Shown here in pieces: positions 46,250 through 58,309 of a stretch of DNA of 64,000 nucleotides. The notes beneath the pieces were generated by a model, which ran no database searches, was not told the DNA's origin, and worked only from the letters and a program-made list of their open reading frames with translations. A program made the translations under genes and the position numbers. Each line of letters begins with the position of its first letter. Position 1 is the stretch's first letter. The DNA is taken from positions 73,444,724-73,508,723 of the forward strand of contig NC_134846.1 in the NCBI RefSeq assembly GCF_965363235.1. The letters are read 5' to 3'. The stretch is from Mytilus galloprovincialis. Its lineage: Eukaryota; Mollusca; Bivalvia; Mytilida; Mytilidae.

Positions 46250-47160
46250 TTACATGTGCCTTAGATTTTTTCAATCTCCAAACTGCCCTATCCAGTATTT
46301 TAAGAATAAGGAATTGTCCGGTTAATTATTTACAGACATATACACCCTGTATAACCCAGATACAGATGAAACCGGACGTTGACGCGTTCGAATAGAACAC
46401 ACCGTGTAACACTGAGTTCAGACAGTAAGGAATTAATACTTTTAAAAATCCAATATCTATTCTTCGGATATTTTGCTCCTATATATTCTTTGCCCTAATA
46501 CTCATTGGTTACTAAAAGTTTTTTTTTAATTGTGTGACATTTTTATATACAAACATGAAAAAACGCACGACGATATCAATAATAAAAACGTGCTTGGTAT
46601 TTTTAAATATTCAAAGCTTAATGTTTCTCGTACCTCATAGTTTTTAAAAACATATATTTTTGAAAATTTCATAGTATAACTTAACAAACTTATAAAGATC
46701 GTTTGTTTATGTTGTTTCTAGAAACTAAAAAAATACACGTTTTAAAGTGTCTTTATTTTGATGTTGTGTACGCTTTGTTGTCGTTACACCTTTTTATACT
46801 GTACGCTTCGTTGACACAATATTGCGTTTGTCAATGAATTTTGCATGTATTAAATTATGCTTTGGTATGATCATAACCAATATGTTTGAAAATAATAATT
46901 TACCACCATAACATGCAGACAGCAACCCATAATATCCGTTATATTGTCGAAACACTCTTGGAAGAAATTTGTACATGTAAAAAAATCCTTATGTATACGA
47001 AATTTGAAAGTGTAATTGGTAGGAATAGTTATCAAAGGTATAGGAAAATACAATAACTCGACAGGTGTAAATATGGCTAAGTATACAGATACACTTGTCC
47101 GATTTCTAATTTGATAGTATTTTTGAAAGTGTTTACCATACGACATTTGATGTACGGTTA
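46250..47160. other. No gene seen
   Basis: AT-rich sequence without recognised features. Confidence 0.45.
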
Positions 47161-47164
47161 GGTG

Positions 47165-47470
47165 GTGGGTTGGGTGTCTGCTGATGTTTAATCCCGCCAT
47201 ATTCTGTATGTGCCTGTCCGAAGCCAGGAGCGTGTAATTCAGTGGTTATATATATTTTTTTGTTCACTGTTTTGTGCATAAATTGGGCCGGTAGTTTTCT
47301 CGTATGAATTGTTTTACATTTGTCATTTCGGTGTGTTTTGTAGCTGACTATGCGGTATGGGCTTTGTTCATTGTTGAAAGCCGTACGGTGACCTATAGTT
47401 GTTCATTTTTGTTTCGTTTGGTCTCTTGTGAAGAGTTGTTTCAGTACTACATTTTTTTTTATATAGACAG
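47165..47470 (-). repeat. Repeat of the CCAATGAGACAACTCTCC family (inverted)
   Basis: Contains TTTAATCCCGCCATATTCTG, CCTGTCCGAAGCCAGGAGCG, GCTGACTATGCGGTATGGGC, TTGTTGAAAGCCGTACGGTG and TCTCTTGTGAAGAGTTGTTT. All are found in reverse in the plus-strand copies. Confidence 0.8.
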
Positions 47471-47474
47471 CAAT

Positions 47475-48800
47475 CAAAAACAATCAATGGATTTTAGGTT
47501 AAGCCTTTTGGCCTGAATTTCAGAGGCGGGTTCTAGGGGTCACAGATTACAATAGAGTTACATTAAGGCTAAATAATATTTGTATACAATAAACATGTAA
47601 CTGATAGCCATCAATAGTTACTTTTATGTGAAGATATAAAGATGAAGAGATAATTCTTCATATTAACTGGTTTGCTTTTTCAATTATGTTTTTTTTTGTT
47701 TGTTTAATTTTTAAGGTATAAAAGATTATGCTTAATTTCCTCGAATATTACAGTCTTTCTACTGTGGTACCAAAATCTAAATCATTGGTCATTCAGGTTA
47801 TTATAAGCACCTTAAAGTCTATACCCACCCACATTTCATTCAAATTTTTACTTATTTCGGAGAAGACCAAAGGGACCATATCTATATTCCCTAGTTACCC
47901 TTGGCGTCATGGGTAAATTATGCAGATGAGCAAAGCATCAAACATCAACCTAACCTTAGACATTTGCTGTGTTTTTTTCTTTCATGTTTTAATAGTTATC
48001 AATAAAAAATGAAACGTTTTGCAGTTGGTATACTGAACAATTTCTGGACCCTTTTATTTGTTTATGACACGCGTACGCAATGGTTGATTATTAGTTGCTT
48101 AACGTTCACTTGCAAATATGTCATGCATGTTCAGGATAGGCACAAAGTAGCACCACATACTACATGTAGGTCCTGGAAGGAGGCCCTCTGGAATTACGTT
48201 GGGGACATTTGGACTGCCACTGGATAAAATGAGGTATATTGAATAAGGACACAAATGCTGCCTTTCAACAGGTCATTATGGACCTCTCATAAAGTGTTTG
48301 CAGGGGTTCGTACAGTGTATTAAGTGTAGCACTCTCTTTACACACGTCATTGGATCTTATATTCCCATTCGGACTGGACGTGACTGCGTACTTTTACATC
48401 CCACAAAACTAAACGGGTGGCCAACTTCGGTCAGGTTTTACTGCCGGTCGGGAAAAAAAAACAAAGTGACCATATCTAATAGTATATTTTCCAGTCACCC
48501 TTTACCAAATTCTTTCATGAAAAAAAAAATTTGGCTACAATACAGAAAGTTATGCTGTACTGGTTAATCATTTTACATTATTACAATACATGTATATGCA
48601 CACTTATGAGAACTCATAATACCGTACATCCTCTCGATACTGTTTATATTTGGCATTGCACAAGTCCATGCGTTTTATGACGTCTTTACCTAAAAGTGTT
48701 CGGTTGGATATATACTGATAAATACTTTAGATACATGATTTACCTCTTAATTGTAATTCGCTTTGAAATAGCTATCAGTTACTAAAATTACTCCTTTGTC
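47475..48800. other. No gene seen
   Basis: Several open frames of 60-90 codons (for example 48009-48227 and 48298-48567, plus strand) but none with a recognisable family or splice context. The phrase GGGACCATATCTAT near 47870 and GTGACCATATCTAATAG near 48470 is echoed, so a diverged repeat may be present. Confidence 0.4.
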
Positions 48801-48804
48801 GATA

Positions 48805-49240
48805 TTGTATATGGTTTTTGTGCCTTGTACCGACATTTTGAGTTGAGCCAATTGCAACTTACAGGTTTTTTTTCATCACGTTGTGCTGTTACACCAGTGT
48901 CCCAGGTTAAGGAGAGGGTTGGGGGCTCACGTGTTTAATCCCGCCGCAATCTTTTTTGGGTCGGTCCAACGTCAGGAGCCTGTAGTACATTGGTTATATA
49001 GATCTGTCATTTTTTCTTCATCTTTAATACATAATTTATAAAAATATAACCGTTAGTTTCATCGTTTTAATTTTTTTTTTTTTTTTTTTTTTTTCTATAT
49101 CGGGGCCTTTTTAGCCGACTTTATGGTACAGGTTTTTCTCATTGTTAAATGTTGTACATTGGACTATAATAATTGCTGTATACACCCACTTCATTTAAAC
49201 TTTGTTGGAAAGTTGTCTCACCACCACATCACATCTACAA
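48805..49240 (-). repeat. Long copy of the same repeat family (inverted)
   Basis: Shares TTTGTGCCTTGTACCGA, TGTTACACCAGTGTCCCAGG, CGTCAGGAGCCTGTAGTAC and TTGGAAAGTTGTCTCA with 26.70-27.19 kb. Interrupted by a run of about 28 T at 49069. Confidence 0.7.
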
Positions 49241-49562
49241 AGCTTAATATATAAAAATAAATTTAAAAATTAAAGCAGTTGGAATGCCATCTATGGCATT
49301 CGGCAAATTTAAAAGTTCAACTAGTTTCTATGTCTGCTTTCGTCTAGGCGAATTTGGACCAACATCGGTATTTGAAAGAGTCTCAAATTGTGAAAAGTAA
49401 GTCATTAAAGTTTTATTGACTGTACTACCATACTTTTTGAAACTTTATTTCTACTGGAATATATTTATTAACTGTTCATTTCACCTGAAATAACGTTGAA
49501 AGTCCCAATTTTCAATAGAAGCATTCCTATCAGATTTCACGCTAGATAAATATTGCAATTTT

Positions 49563-49671
49563 GGCTTTGGATGACAGATATTTTAAGTTAAACTACTTTG
49601 ACTAAGTTAACAGATATGGCTTTGGATGACAGATATTTTAAGTTAAACTACTTTGACTAAGTTAACAGATA
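49563..49671. repeat. 55-bp perfect tandem duplication
   Basis: GGCTTTGGATGACAGATATT and the following TTAAGTTAAACTACTTTGAC and TAAGTTAACAGATA are repeated exactly once. Recent by its perfection. No coding role seen. Confidence 0.9.
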
Positions 49672-51860
49672 AACATTTACAATAAAATACAGAAAAAGGG
49701 TCGCCGACACCATCCAAGAAAGTGATTTGTGACGGATTTTGTCAACGAACTGTACATTGATTATTTAAAAACTTACAACGAACGCGACACATTTGATTGA
49801 ACGAACAATACAGTAAGAGAAAATTTATTTAGTATGATATTGAGTTTATTCTTAGTTGAAGGCACGCAAAATAGCAATTGCTTAAGGTATTAATATACAA
49901 AGGTGTATGCACGAAAAGATATTCAGCATTGTTTACCTCATAAAACGTATGAAATTGCACCTTGTCTGTGCGTTTTGCATCTAGCAGTTTTATCAAACGT
50001 TCTATGCAATATCTAAAACTTACAACAACTGTAGAATTGAATAAATAAACTAACATGCACATTGACATATTTATATATACTCAAATAAGTTCTAGAGAGG
50101 CATTCGAAATTGTTGTCATACCAAATGTTGTTCTGATTATCGCTTCGAACGCGTCAACGTCTGAATTCATTTGTATCCGGGTTATACGGGGTGATATAAC
50201 AGGTAAATTGCTAAGTCACTTATACACCTGGAATCAATATTGCACGCTTAACTGACCCTTTAAGTTTGAGCCTATAAATGTCCTATATCATGGCCGCTTA
50301 AATAATTTCAGGTGTAAACATTATTAGCAGAATCTTCATAATTATACTACACGAGTTTCAGGTATGTCACCTTTATTACGATTGCAAATTTGTTTGTTTG
50401 TAGAAATGATAACCAAGCTGGTAACAAGAAAAAAGCTTCAGTTTTTTTAACTTATATTTAGATTTTACCATAACATTTATATAGTAAATCAGATGCAGTT
50501 TTAAATGTTTAACCATTATACCATTAATGTCTGCCAACTTTAAGTTTTGGTTTGTTCGACATGAATAAATAATGTGCATATCGTTATGTAGTATCCCTCT
50601 ATGCAGTAAGAAGTATGATATGTTTGGTGGATTTTCCCTAAGAAACCTGATGACACATATGCCATTGTCTTTCGGTTAATGGAGACCTATTCCTGGTTAT
50701 GTTAAATTATAATTTGTGTATGTTGCTTACTGGGCATAATTTCGTTTCTGAGGTTAAATGTCTTTTTCTTCTTTTTGTTAACTGCAAATGGTTTATATTT
50801 TGCTAATTTTATTTATCATTATATAAAACAAACATATAAGTGGTAACGCAACGGATTCGAATTTCTGTATCACCTTCATAGATTTTAGAAGATGTGGTAT
50901 GAGTGCCAATGAGAACTCTTCTTTCATAGGTTTGACTCCTCGTCCGGCTTTGGCTTTACATTAGCTCCTTTCTGGTTTCAATGCTTGTAGTAGGTTTTGG
51001 ACTTTCACATATTTTGGCCGCTCGATTACTATGAAGAGAATTAATGGATATAATAAACATATTAAATGCAATATTTGCCCATCATTCTGTTTTTTGTTTC
51101 TGATTCAAATGAACGGAGGGCCGGTACCTGATTTACTAAATGATGAGTGGGATAAAGGTTCATGAAGATGGTCTAATAAGGAATAAAACATGAACCTTCT
51201 AATTCTAGAAAGGATGGAAGTCTAGATATTCTCATCTTATATTGTGAAAAGTTACCAATATTATTATACTAGTTGAGAGTATTTTTGTTATAACAATTTT
51301 CTCTCATTTGATTTTGATATCAACGCCCTGCACATAGTTCCTATTTTCTTATAAGATTCCTAGGTCATAGACAGACTTCAAACTATGTTCCAATTTGTTA
51401 TAATCTATTAACCAAATTTTTAATATTCAGTTTTCATGTAGATTCAATTATCTAAAAAAAACCTTGTAAAATTCCATTAAAATGTGACTTTATAGTTACA
51501 GAGGCGCATAGGAAAACAAACCTATACGATAAAAGATAGGGTCTCATTTCCCAATTAAATGTACAAGCGTTTAGTTATTATGTAACAATATTCCATCGAC
51601 ACCTTCATGTGTAGAATATTTTTTTAATGTAATGCAAAGAGCTTGTGTATTCTTATGAAAATAACATTGAAAGGTAGTTGCTTTTTAGAAGTTGCGGAAC
51701 CAATAGTTCTAAAAGGTAAAAAAAAGTATTCCTTCTAATATTTAACCGAAACAATATTGGCTCGATTGTTCATACAATAATATTTATTTGACGTGGCAAG
51801 GATATGATCGAATTTTCGTAGGCACATTGATCTACTTTTGACCAGGTATTTAACATGTAA
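49672..51860. other. Upstream region of the DJ-1/PfpI gene, no gene seen
   Basis: AT-rich sequence. A short fragment GATGTGGTATGAGTGCCAAT at about 50891 belongs to the common repeat family. No other feature supported. Confidence 0.45.
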
Positions 51861-51864
51861 TTGG

Positions 51865-51875
51865 CTATATAAATA
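51865..51875 (+). promoter_or_regulatory. TATA-like box upstream of the DJ-1/PfpI gene
   Basis: CTATATAAATA about 270 bp before the start codon, in the right orientation. A transcription start near 51895-51905 and a non-coding first exon spliced to the acceptor at 52135-52136 would fit, but the donor (perhaps ACG|GTTTGT near 51980) is a guess. Confidence 0.4.
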
Positions 51876-52141
51876 CTAGTCGTGTAGAACTTGCTTACTC
51901 TGCGCATCACCTAAACATTTATGTCTGGTTATAGTTGTTCAGTCTGTGTTAGCTCCGATTATTTACGGTTTGTCAATTGTTATTAGTCAGTTCAATCTGT
52001 TTTTCGTCCTGTTTTTTACCTGAATTATGATATTATACTGTCACCTTGGTATTCTTTTGATATTTTCGATTCAAAACTCAAATAAGATATCCACAGGAAA
52101 ACAATATCAGTCATTACATTTTCTTTTTATTATTAGTGAAA

Positions 52142-55100
52142 ATGCCAGCCAAAGTGTTATTTGTTCTAACCAGTCATGATAAATTGGGAGTTTCGGACCA
52201 CAAGACCGGTTGGTATTTACCGGAGGTAGCTCATCCTTACCACGTACTAAAAGCAAAGGGACATGAAATCACATTCGTAAGTCCAAAAGGAGGGAAGGCG
52301 CCAATGGTAATATATATATATATATATATTCAGATATTCATAAAACACAATCATTTCATTTGTTTTAGATGTTGGTGCTTACATCAAGTATCTTTGATGC
52401 GTACATTGTTGTATTGTTACAAAATTAAGAATAAATAATTATTCGAAATCATAACAGATTTTTCCCTACCCCATCCAATTAAAGCACAACTACAACATGT
52501 ATGTCGATTTTGTTTTGTTTACAATGCTCTTAACTTCCATCGATTTAGCCTTCAAACTGTTTTAATCATCACCACTTATGAGTCTTAAAAACGCGCGTCT
52601 TGCATTTTAAATTATAAACCTGGTAACTTTGATGATTTCAGTCACTGGCGAATGACAGGTTACTGTGCTGCTTTCATACATCGCTAATTGTTTAGACCAC
52701 TTTCCAGTTTGTCCGTCACCGGCAAAAACTCGTCAATTATGCACGCCTTTATGACGTCATTTACCAGATAGAGGGGATCGCCTGACCTGTCACTATAAAC
52801 GTTCATCGTCATTGTGCAGCATAAACTAGAACTAAAATTTGTTCTTTAGGTACTTGATCACACTTCCCTAATGACAGCAGTACTGAAAGACAATTATGAG
52901 AATCAATTTGTCGACAAATTCGTGCAATATAGCTTTATAGTTTTCCAACCACTTGCTCAACATTGGAACGGAAGTGACGACGCCCCTAAACGCGCGAATG
53001 ATGTTCACTGAAACCAAAGTTTTTGACGGAAATGCATCGAATTCGAAAGTTGTCTGTTGAAGTTGTCTGGATACTGACCTTTTTACACGGTCTCGAAATT
53101 ATATAGAAGTTAGACTATTTACATATTATCGTCTTTTTCGTGGGTAGAATATTCTGGTACTCAGTAAATTTTTTCTCCAAGTTACATCGATTATAATCTT
53201 GATTTTACTTGTGTTCGTCGCTCTAACTTAACCGAGTAATAGAATATACAACAAAGTAGCTAACTAGTCGATTTTTTTTTACACCGGAGTGCAAAGTCAA
53301 TAATATGAAAACAGTATATTGTGTACTCAAAACCACACATAAAGAGTGTACGTTTCGTATTCTCTGTTGCAGGATCCAGGTAGTGGCGAAGCCTTTAAAG
53401 ATGACCAAATCTGTAAGAATTTTCTAGCAAACAAAGAGGCAATGGCCGCAATTGATAACACACGCAAGCCCTCGGAAATTAAAGCAAGGTAATCATTGTT
53501 TAGTAAGAGGATCGAAGGGCACTACTTGTTAGTGGGAAACAAAAGTGAGCGCATGGGCGTGATACCACTTTATTTCAATGGTTCGAAATAGTACGCTACA
53601 AGAGACAAAAATAGGTAAAAACTTTACTATTACCAGTAATGTGTATCCTATCTATGTAAATATGATATAATTCATAATGGGGTGCAAGAGTTATCATCCA
53701 AAAACAATTTGTGCAAAACTATAAATCTTGTCAAAAGTTATTAGCAATTACAATGGACAAGACTTTCGTGTATGTCTATGTTTGTGTCAACAGAGGGGTT
53801 CAAAATGAAGTGTATTTATAGAAATTGTTTCAAAGGGGAATACTTTTCGGTTTAGTTTTTAGTGTGCAATGAGGTGGCTATATATAATATCGATGTCACG
53901 TTGAATTTGGATATTGAATTTTGTTTATAGTAATGAAATATCTTATGCGTATCAGAAGAACATGTAGTGAAATAGTTATAACATAATGTTAGTCGGAAAC
54001 ACATTGAACTCACACAAGCGATTTCTGTCATGTTATTCCGGTATTTAGAGCCATTTTTCTAAGGAATTATTCAATCATTCATACTGGAAGCAACTTTTAC
54101 AATCTATACAGTTTTTTATAACCATATAAAAAAGGAAGATGTCTTGGTCTTTATTTGCAGTGACTTTAAAGCTATATTTTATGCTGGAGGACATGGTCCT
54201 ATGTTTGATCTACCTCAAAACCAGGAGATAGCAAAAATAGGTGTGGGTATTTATGAAAACGGAGGAATTGTCAGTGCCGTATGTCACGGACCAGTAGGTA
54301 GGTATATTTTTTTTTTATCATAGTAGTTTTATTGAGAACTTTCGTTTCATTTTAAAAGCATCTCTCATAATTTAAATCTAACGATTTATAATGATGAGTC
54401 GTGATGGTATTGGAGAATTATGATATCAAGACAACTTCGAAATTAAGTATAAAGATGAAGCTAAAAAATGAAGCTTATTGTTTTGGATCTTAATCAAGCT
54501 GTTAAACAAACTCTTGTTGACCAAACCAGCTTCAAATAAACACTTTATGAATTTCACGCGTCCGAAGCGCAAGCTGTTTATTATTATTCTACGTCTTGAA
54601 CGCTCAAACATAATCATTTCAAATCCAGGGATACGTAGATACGCTGAAATGTTAGGAGCTAAATGACCAAATAGGACATAAACAGATGTACACATTACAG
54701 TTTACACAGGTTATGTATATTTAGTGTTACTGGGACATGGCGAATTCATTATTTGATTACTAGATAGTCGTGTTATGTTTATCTTGCGGAAGCATGCTTT
54801 CTATTATCAAATTTTAAAATAAATTAGTGGCATTTCATGCAAAATATGTCTTTTATAGTGCATTTTTCTCAATTTTTTTATCGGGCGCTAAGATTCAGTG
54901 TAAAGTTGCACAAATTTTTCAGTTTGTGTAAATAGAAATTTTGTGTATTTTAGGACTAGTTCCATTGAAACTCTCCAATGGTGACCATTTAATAAAGGGC
55001 AAGAAAATAACAGCATTCACAAACGAAGAAGAAGACGGCGTACAACTGATGTCAGTCATGCCATTTCCTTTAGAAACTAGACTTAAAGAACTCGGTGGAA

Positions 55101-56272
55101 CTTTTGTAGCAGTTGACATGTGGAAACCAAATGTCCAGGTTGGTATTGTACTACAATCATCACGATTTTAGATTTCAATTGTTGAAAGAAAGTTCGGAAT
55201 AATCCTGAGATATGTGTATACTTCAATAACATAAAAACAAAGAAAAAATGAACAAATGTTTATGGCTAAATGGTATAAAGTAAAAGTATATCTTGTCAAA
55301 AGTAAATCTAATCAGACATATTAGAGCACATCTATCGTTTTGATATATGAGACGATATAGGGAAAATATATAATAAAATTATATTTTTTTGTTTGTTTCT
55401 GGTTTAGATTGGTCTTTACAATCCTTATATTTGATGCAAGTGAGAAGATATTTTCCACACGTATACTATAAAACTTATAGAAAGGAAAATAAAGTGTTAT
55501 AATTCTTACAAATTTGCATATTAGGGAATACGTTGATATGATTGGTCGAGAGGACTTCCGGTAGTTGATCTTAACGTTGTTTATTTTTCGATTGACGACG
55601 TTGACCGCACTTCTTTTAGTTACCAATGTAAACAAGATGGGGGCGATAATAACATCAACGATAAGAAAATTTATTTTCACTTCACGATACTCGTGAAATC
55701 AAATAATAAACACAAAACATTTATTTGGATGATAATACGAGTTTTTGTAGTTTATTTTTTATCAGATACTAGTAAGACATTTCATGGAGTTCATATTTTT
55801 GTGTTAACCAACAAATTTATTCATGCGCCATGCCTATTCAATGACACAAATATACAATTTACGTGTGATAGAGTTTACGAGTAGGGGAAAATGTATTCCT
55901 TATCTCTAATTATAAAGGATTATAAGGATTAAACGCCTTTTGAAAGGAATTTATTGGTGTATAAACTGGACCAAGTCACTCACAAACATATCATAAAAGT
56001 CCTTCAGGCTTTTATTTGTTTGTGAGTGAATTGGTCGATTTTATACACCAATAAATTCCTTTAAAAAATGTTTAATCCTACAAGATTGGAATTGTTTAGA
56101 TTACAAATATGAAGCCTTAATTTTTTCCTTCATCAGTTTAGAATCATGTTGAAATAATGTGTTGAATTTACTTTATCAAACATTTATGTTTCAGGTTGAC
56201 GGTCGCCTCATCACTGGACAAAATCCTGCCTCAGCAACGCCTGTAGGAGAGGCACTGGCAAAACTTTTATAA
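52142..56272 (+). CDS. DJ-1/PfpI-family protein (Hsp31-like), five exons, complete
   Basis: Predicted 226-aa class I glutamine-amidotransferase-like protein. Relatives of this Hsp31 type act as glutathione-independent glyoxalase III or as stress chaperones in the cytosol. Exons: 52142-52306, 53373-53488, 54161-54297, 54954-55138, 56195-56272. All borders are GT-AG and phases match. Key features: LFVLTSHDKLG (6-16), GWYLPEVAHPY with Glu28, the likely acid residue, VSPKGGKAPM, FYAGGHGPMFDL (100-111), nucleophile elbow AVCHGP with Cys135 and His136, AFTNEEED, and C-terminal GQNPASATPVGEA. Length matches the family. The ATG follows an acceptor by five bases, so a 5' untranslated exon lies upstream. 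Intron 4 holds a long hairpin. It belongs to the Hsp31-like branch, not to vertebrate PARK7 proper. The actual activity is not tested. Confidence 0.92.
52570..52640 (+). repeat. Fragment of the ACGCGCGTCT repeat in DJ-1 intron 1
   Basis: TATGAGTCTTAAAAACGCGC, then AAATTATAAACCTGGTAACT, a diverged piece of the 45.7 kb family. Confidence 0.7.
55925..56078. repeat. Long fold-back hairpin in DJ-1 intron 4
   Basis: Left arm AGGATTAAAC...AAAGGAATTTATTGGTGTAT...CACTCACAAAC pairs with right arm GTTTGTGAGTG...ATACACCAATAAATTCCTTT...GTTTAATCCT. The arms are about 60 bp with a loop of about 30 bp. Probably a MITE. No clear flanking duplication. Confidence 0.8.
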
Positions 56273-56427
56273 ACATTCTGATCTGCCGTTGCTTACAAAT
56301 TTGACTGACAAGAATCTATATCTATTTCAATTGTGTACGTGTTGCGTTTGAAATATTTATATTATATTGCTGATTTTACACATATCTTATATACAAGTTG
56401 TATTTGTAATATTAAAGCAGTGTATTA

Positions 56428-56433
56428 AATAAA
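56428..56433 (+). terminator. Polyadenylation signal of the DJ-1/PfpI gene
   Basis: AATAAA 156 bp after the stop codon, followed by an AT-rich stretch. No nearer consensus signal. Confidence 0.6.
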
Positions 56434-56439
56434 CTATTT

Positions 56440-57180
56440 AAAAGTAAAAAACGCTTTGACCTGTTTATGCCTCGAAATTGCCTTTTTTGTAGGGTGAAAT
56501 GTATCTTTTAGCACAAATGTCCATTCTTGTGTACTGATCAATTATTGTCTTTAACTTGTGTGTATATCTTTAGGAAAATTGCTTGAATATGTCAGACAAA
56601 TTGGACTCTCTCTCGGTTCACTCCTCATTTTCCCTTAAAGTGCCAACGTGTTTTTTTAAGCTTTAACCTGTGTGTCTTTTACCATAGATTAAAAACACAG
56701 ATGTCTTTTGAACAGGTACCTATAAGAAGATGTGACTTAGAATGTTTGTTGTATAAATAGAGCGCTTTGAATAGTTCATTTCCTACCCTTTGAGCTTTGA
56801 TATATGTATATGGAACAAAAACTCGGACATTGCTAGATATCGAATCGTAAGTTCTCAGAAGTATGAAAGTGGCAGAACCAATACAAGGACAAAAACTCAC
56901 TGTGTCTTTTAGATTAAGAAAAGAAATAAAGATGTGCCTTGTTCTTATACTTTTTGTTTATTCATAAGCGCGTAGTGATTTCATATCCTCTCCTATCCAT
57001 TATATTTACACAGTTTGTCTGGCGTGATGTGTGAAGGTAGTAAATTTATATTATTTCTCCTGCTTGAGGTGTATTTTAACAGTGTTTATTCTTAAGAAAT
57101 TTCCTATATCGTAAGGTACCCTGTAATTGTCTAAATATTTGTGTTGTTTGCAGTGAAATGTTCGGCCAACTTGTGTAAGA
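56440..57180. other. No gene seen
   Basis: Intergenic AT-rich sequence after the DJ-1/PfpI gene. Confidence 0.45.
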
Positions 57181-57183
57181 TTT

Positions 57184-58085
57184 GGTTTAGTAATGAACTA
57201 AAGGTGGCTCGGGACTATTCGACTGCGCATACTTTCACGCATGCGCACGAAAAGTTTGTGTTGTAATTTCACTACTATTTTTTTTTAATTTTTGATTGAT
57301 AAAAAATGTTAAATTATAGAACTTTTGTCCTTAACAAATTATTATTGTTATTATGTGTATCTGTGAAAGACTCAAAATGACAGTTTACCCAATTTCACCA
57401 TTTTCCCGCCAAACTTTTGGGTTTTTTGATATTTCTATAAAAATACATCAACACCTCTATTTTCCCTATCATTTCATTGAAAAAAGATCCCTTTTACATA
57501 CATCTTTAAAAGTAATATTTTGAGCTTATATGGTCCGGGACCCCCTATTTCTTTTCGATCAATTTGATTCACTCTCTATAAAGATTAAAATAACCAAAAA
57601 TACCGCACTTCAGATAGAAACTTATTGCTTCAAAGAATGAGCAAATAAAAACATAGGTCACCGATATAGAAAAAAAAAAATAATTGACCTGAATTCTAAT
57701 AGTTTGGCGGGAAAATGGTGAAATTGGGTATTTTCTTAAAACATATAATAAAACCTATCTTCTGACAATTTATTTCAAAATTCTATCTCATAGATTTTTT
57801 TTATGCACACTAATGTGTTTTTTTCATGAACAAACTTACCAGATTTTGGCAATTTTCAATGACTCATAGCTTGAAAAATAGCACGGTGACCCATGCTTTT
57901 TATTACATTTTTGAAAAGAGTATAGTAAAATCTTCATTTTGGCAAATTATAAAAAAAAATTTGAGACAGAATTTTTTTATCAGAAGATAGGTCTCCAAAT
58001 TTGCAGATTTAGGTAAATAACTAGACCGATTTTGTACTGCGATTGTACAATCTAAGATGGCGGTATACCATGAATCTACCTTAAC
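57184..58085. repeat. Element-like block with internal inverted arms
   Basis: Arms TTTACCCAATTTCACCATTT plus TCCCGCCAAAC (57385-57415) and their complement GTTTGGCGGGAAAATGGTGA plus AATTGGGTA (57703-57732) lie about 290 bp apart. The outer edges AAGGTGGCTCGGGAC (57200) and ACCATGAATCTACCTT (58067-58082) are only weakly complementary. Could be a MITE or remnant. No coding content. Confidence 0.5.
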
Positions 58086-58138
58086 TCAAACCAGTGCTAT
58101 ATATATATATTTATAGACGTAAAAAATAATTTTCACAT

Positions 58139-58141
<3 letters not shown>

Positions 58142-58172
<31 letters not shown>
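58142..58172. repeat. (AT)n microsatellite
   Basis: Uninterrupted AT dinucleotides. Confidence 0.95.
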
Positions 58173-58176
<4 letters not shown>

Positions 58177-58204
58177 TTAAATAAAAGAGTAAAATAAGTA
58201 AAAA

Positions 58205-58304
58205 GTTAACAGTTCCACTCTATCAAGTTCATCCTTCCATTGGGACTCCAGTTATAGTGGAGAGTCCCAATGGTAGGATGAAATCGATAGAATGGAACTG
58301 TTAA
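58205..58304. repeat. Near-perfect 100-bp palindrome (fold-back)
   Basis: GTTAACAGTTCCACTCTATC with AAGTTCATCCTTCCATTGGG on the left is mirrored by CCCAATGGTAGGATGAAATC and GATAGAATGGAACTGTTAAC on the right, with a 6-7 base loop (GTTATAG). Resembles a small palindromic MITE. Confidence 0.9.
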
Positions 58305-58309
58305 CTTGC

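Noticed and set aside
48009-48567. Two plus-strand frames of 72 and 89 codons
   Set aside because: No recognisable domain, interrupted by homopolymers and without splice signals that link them.
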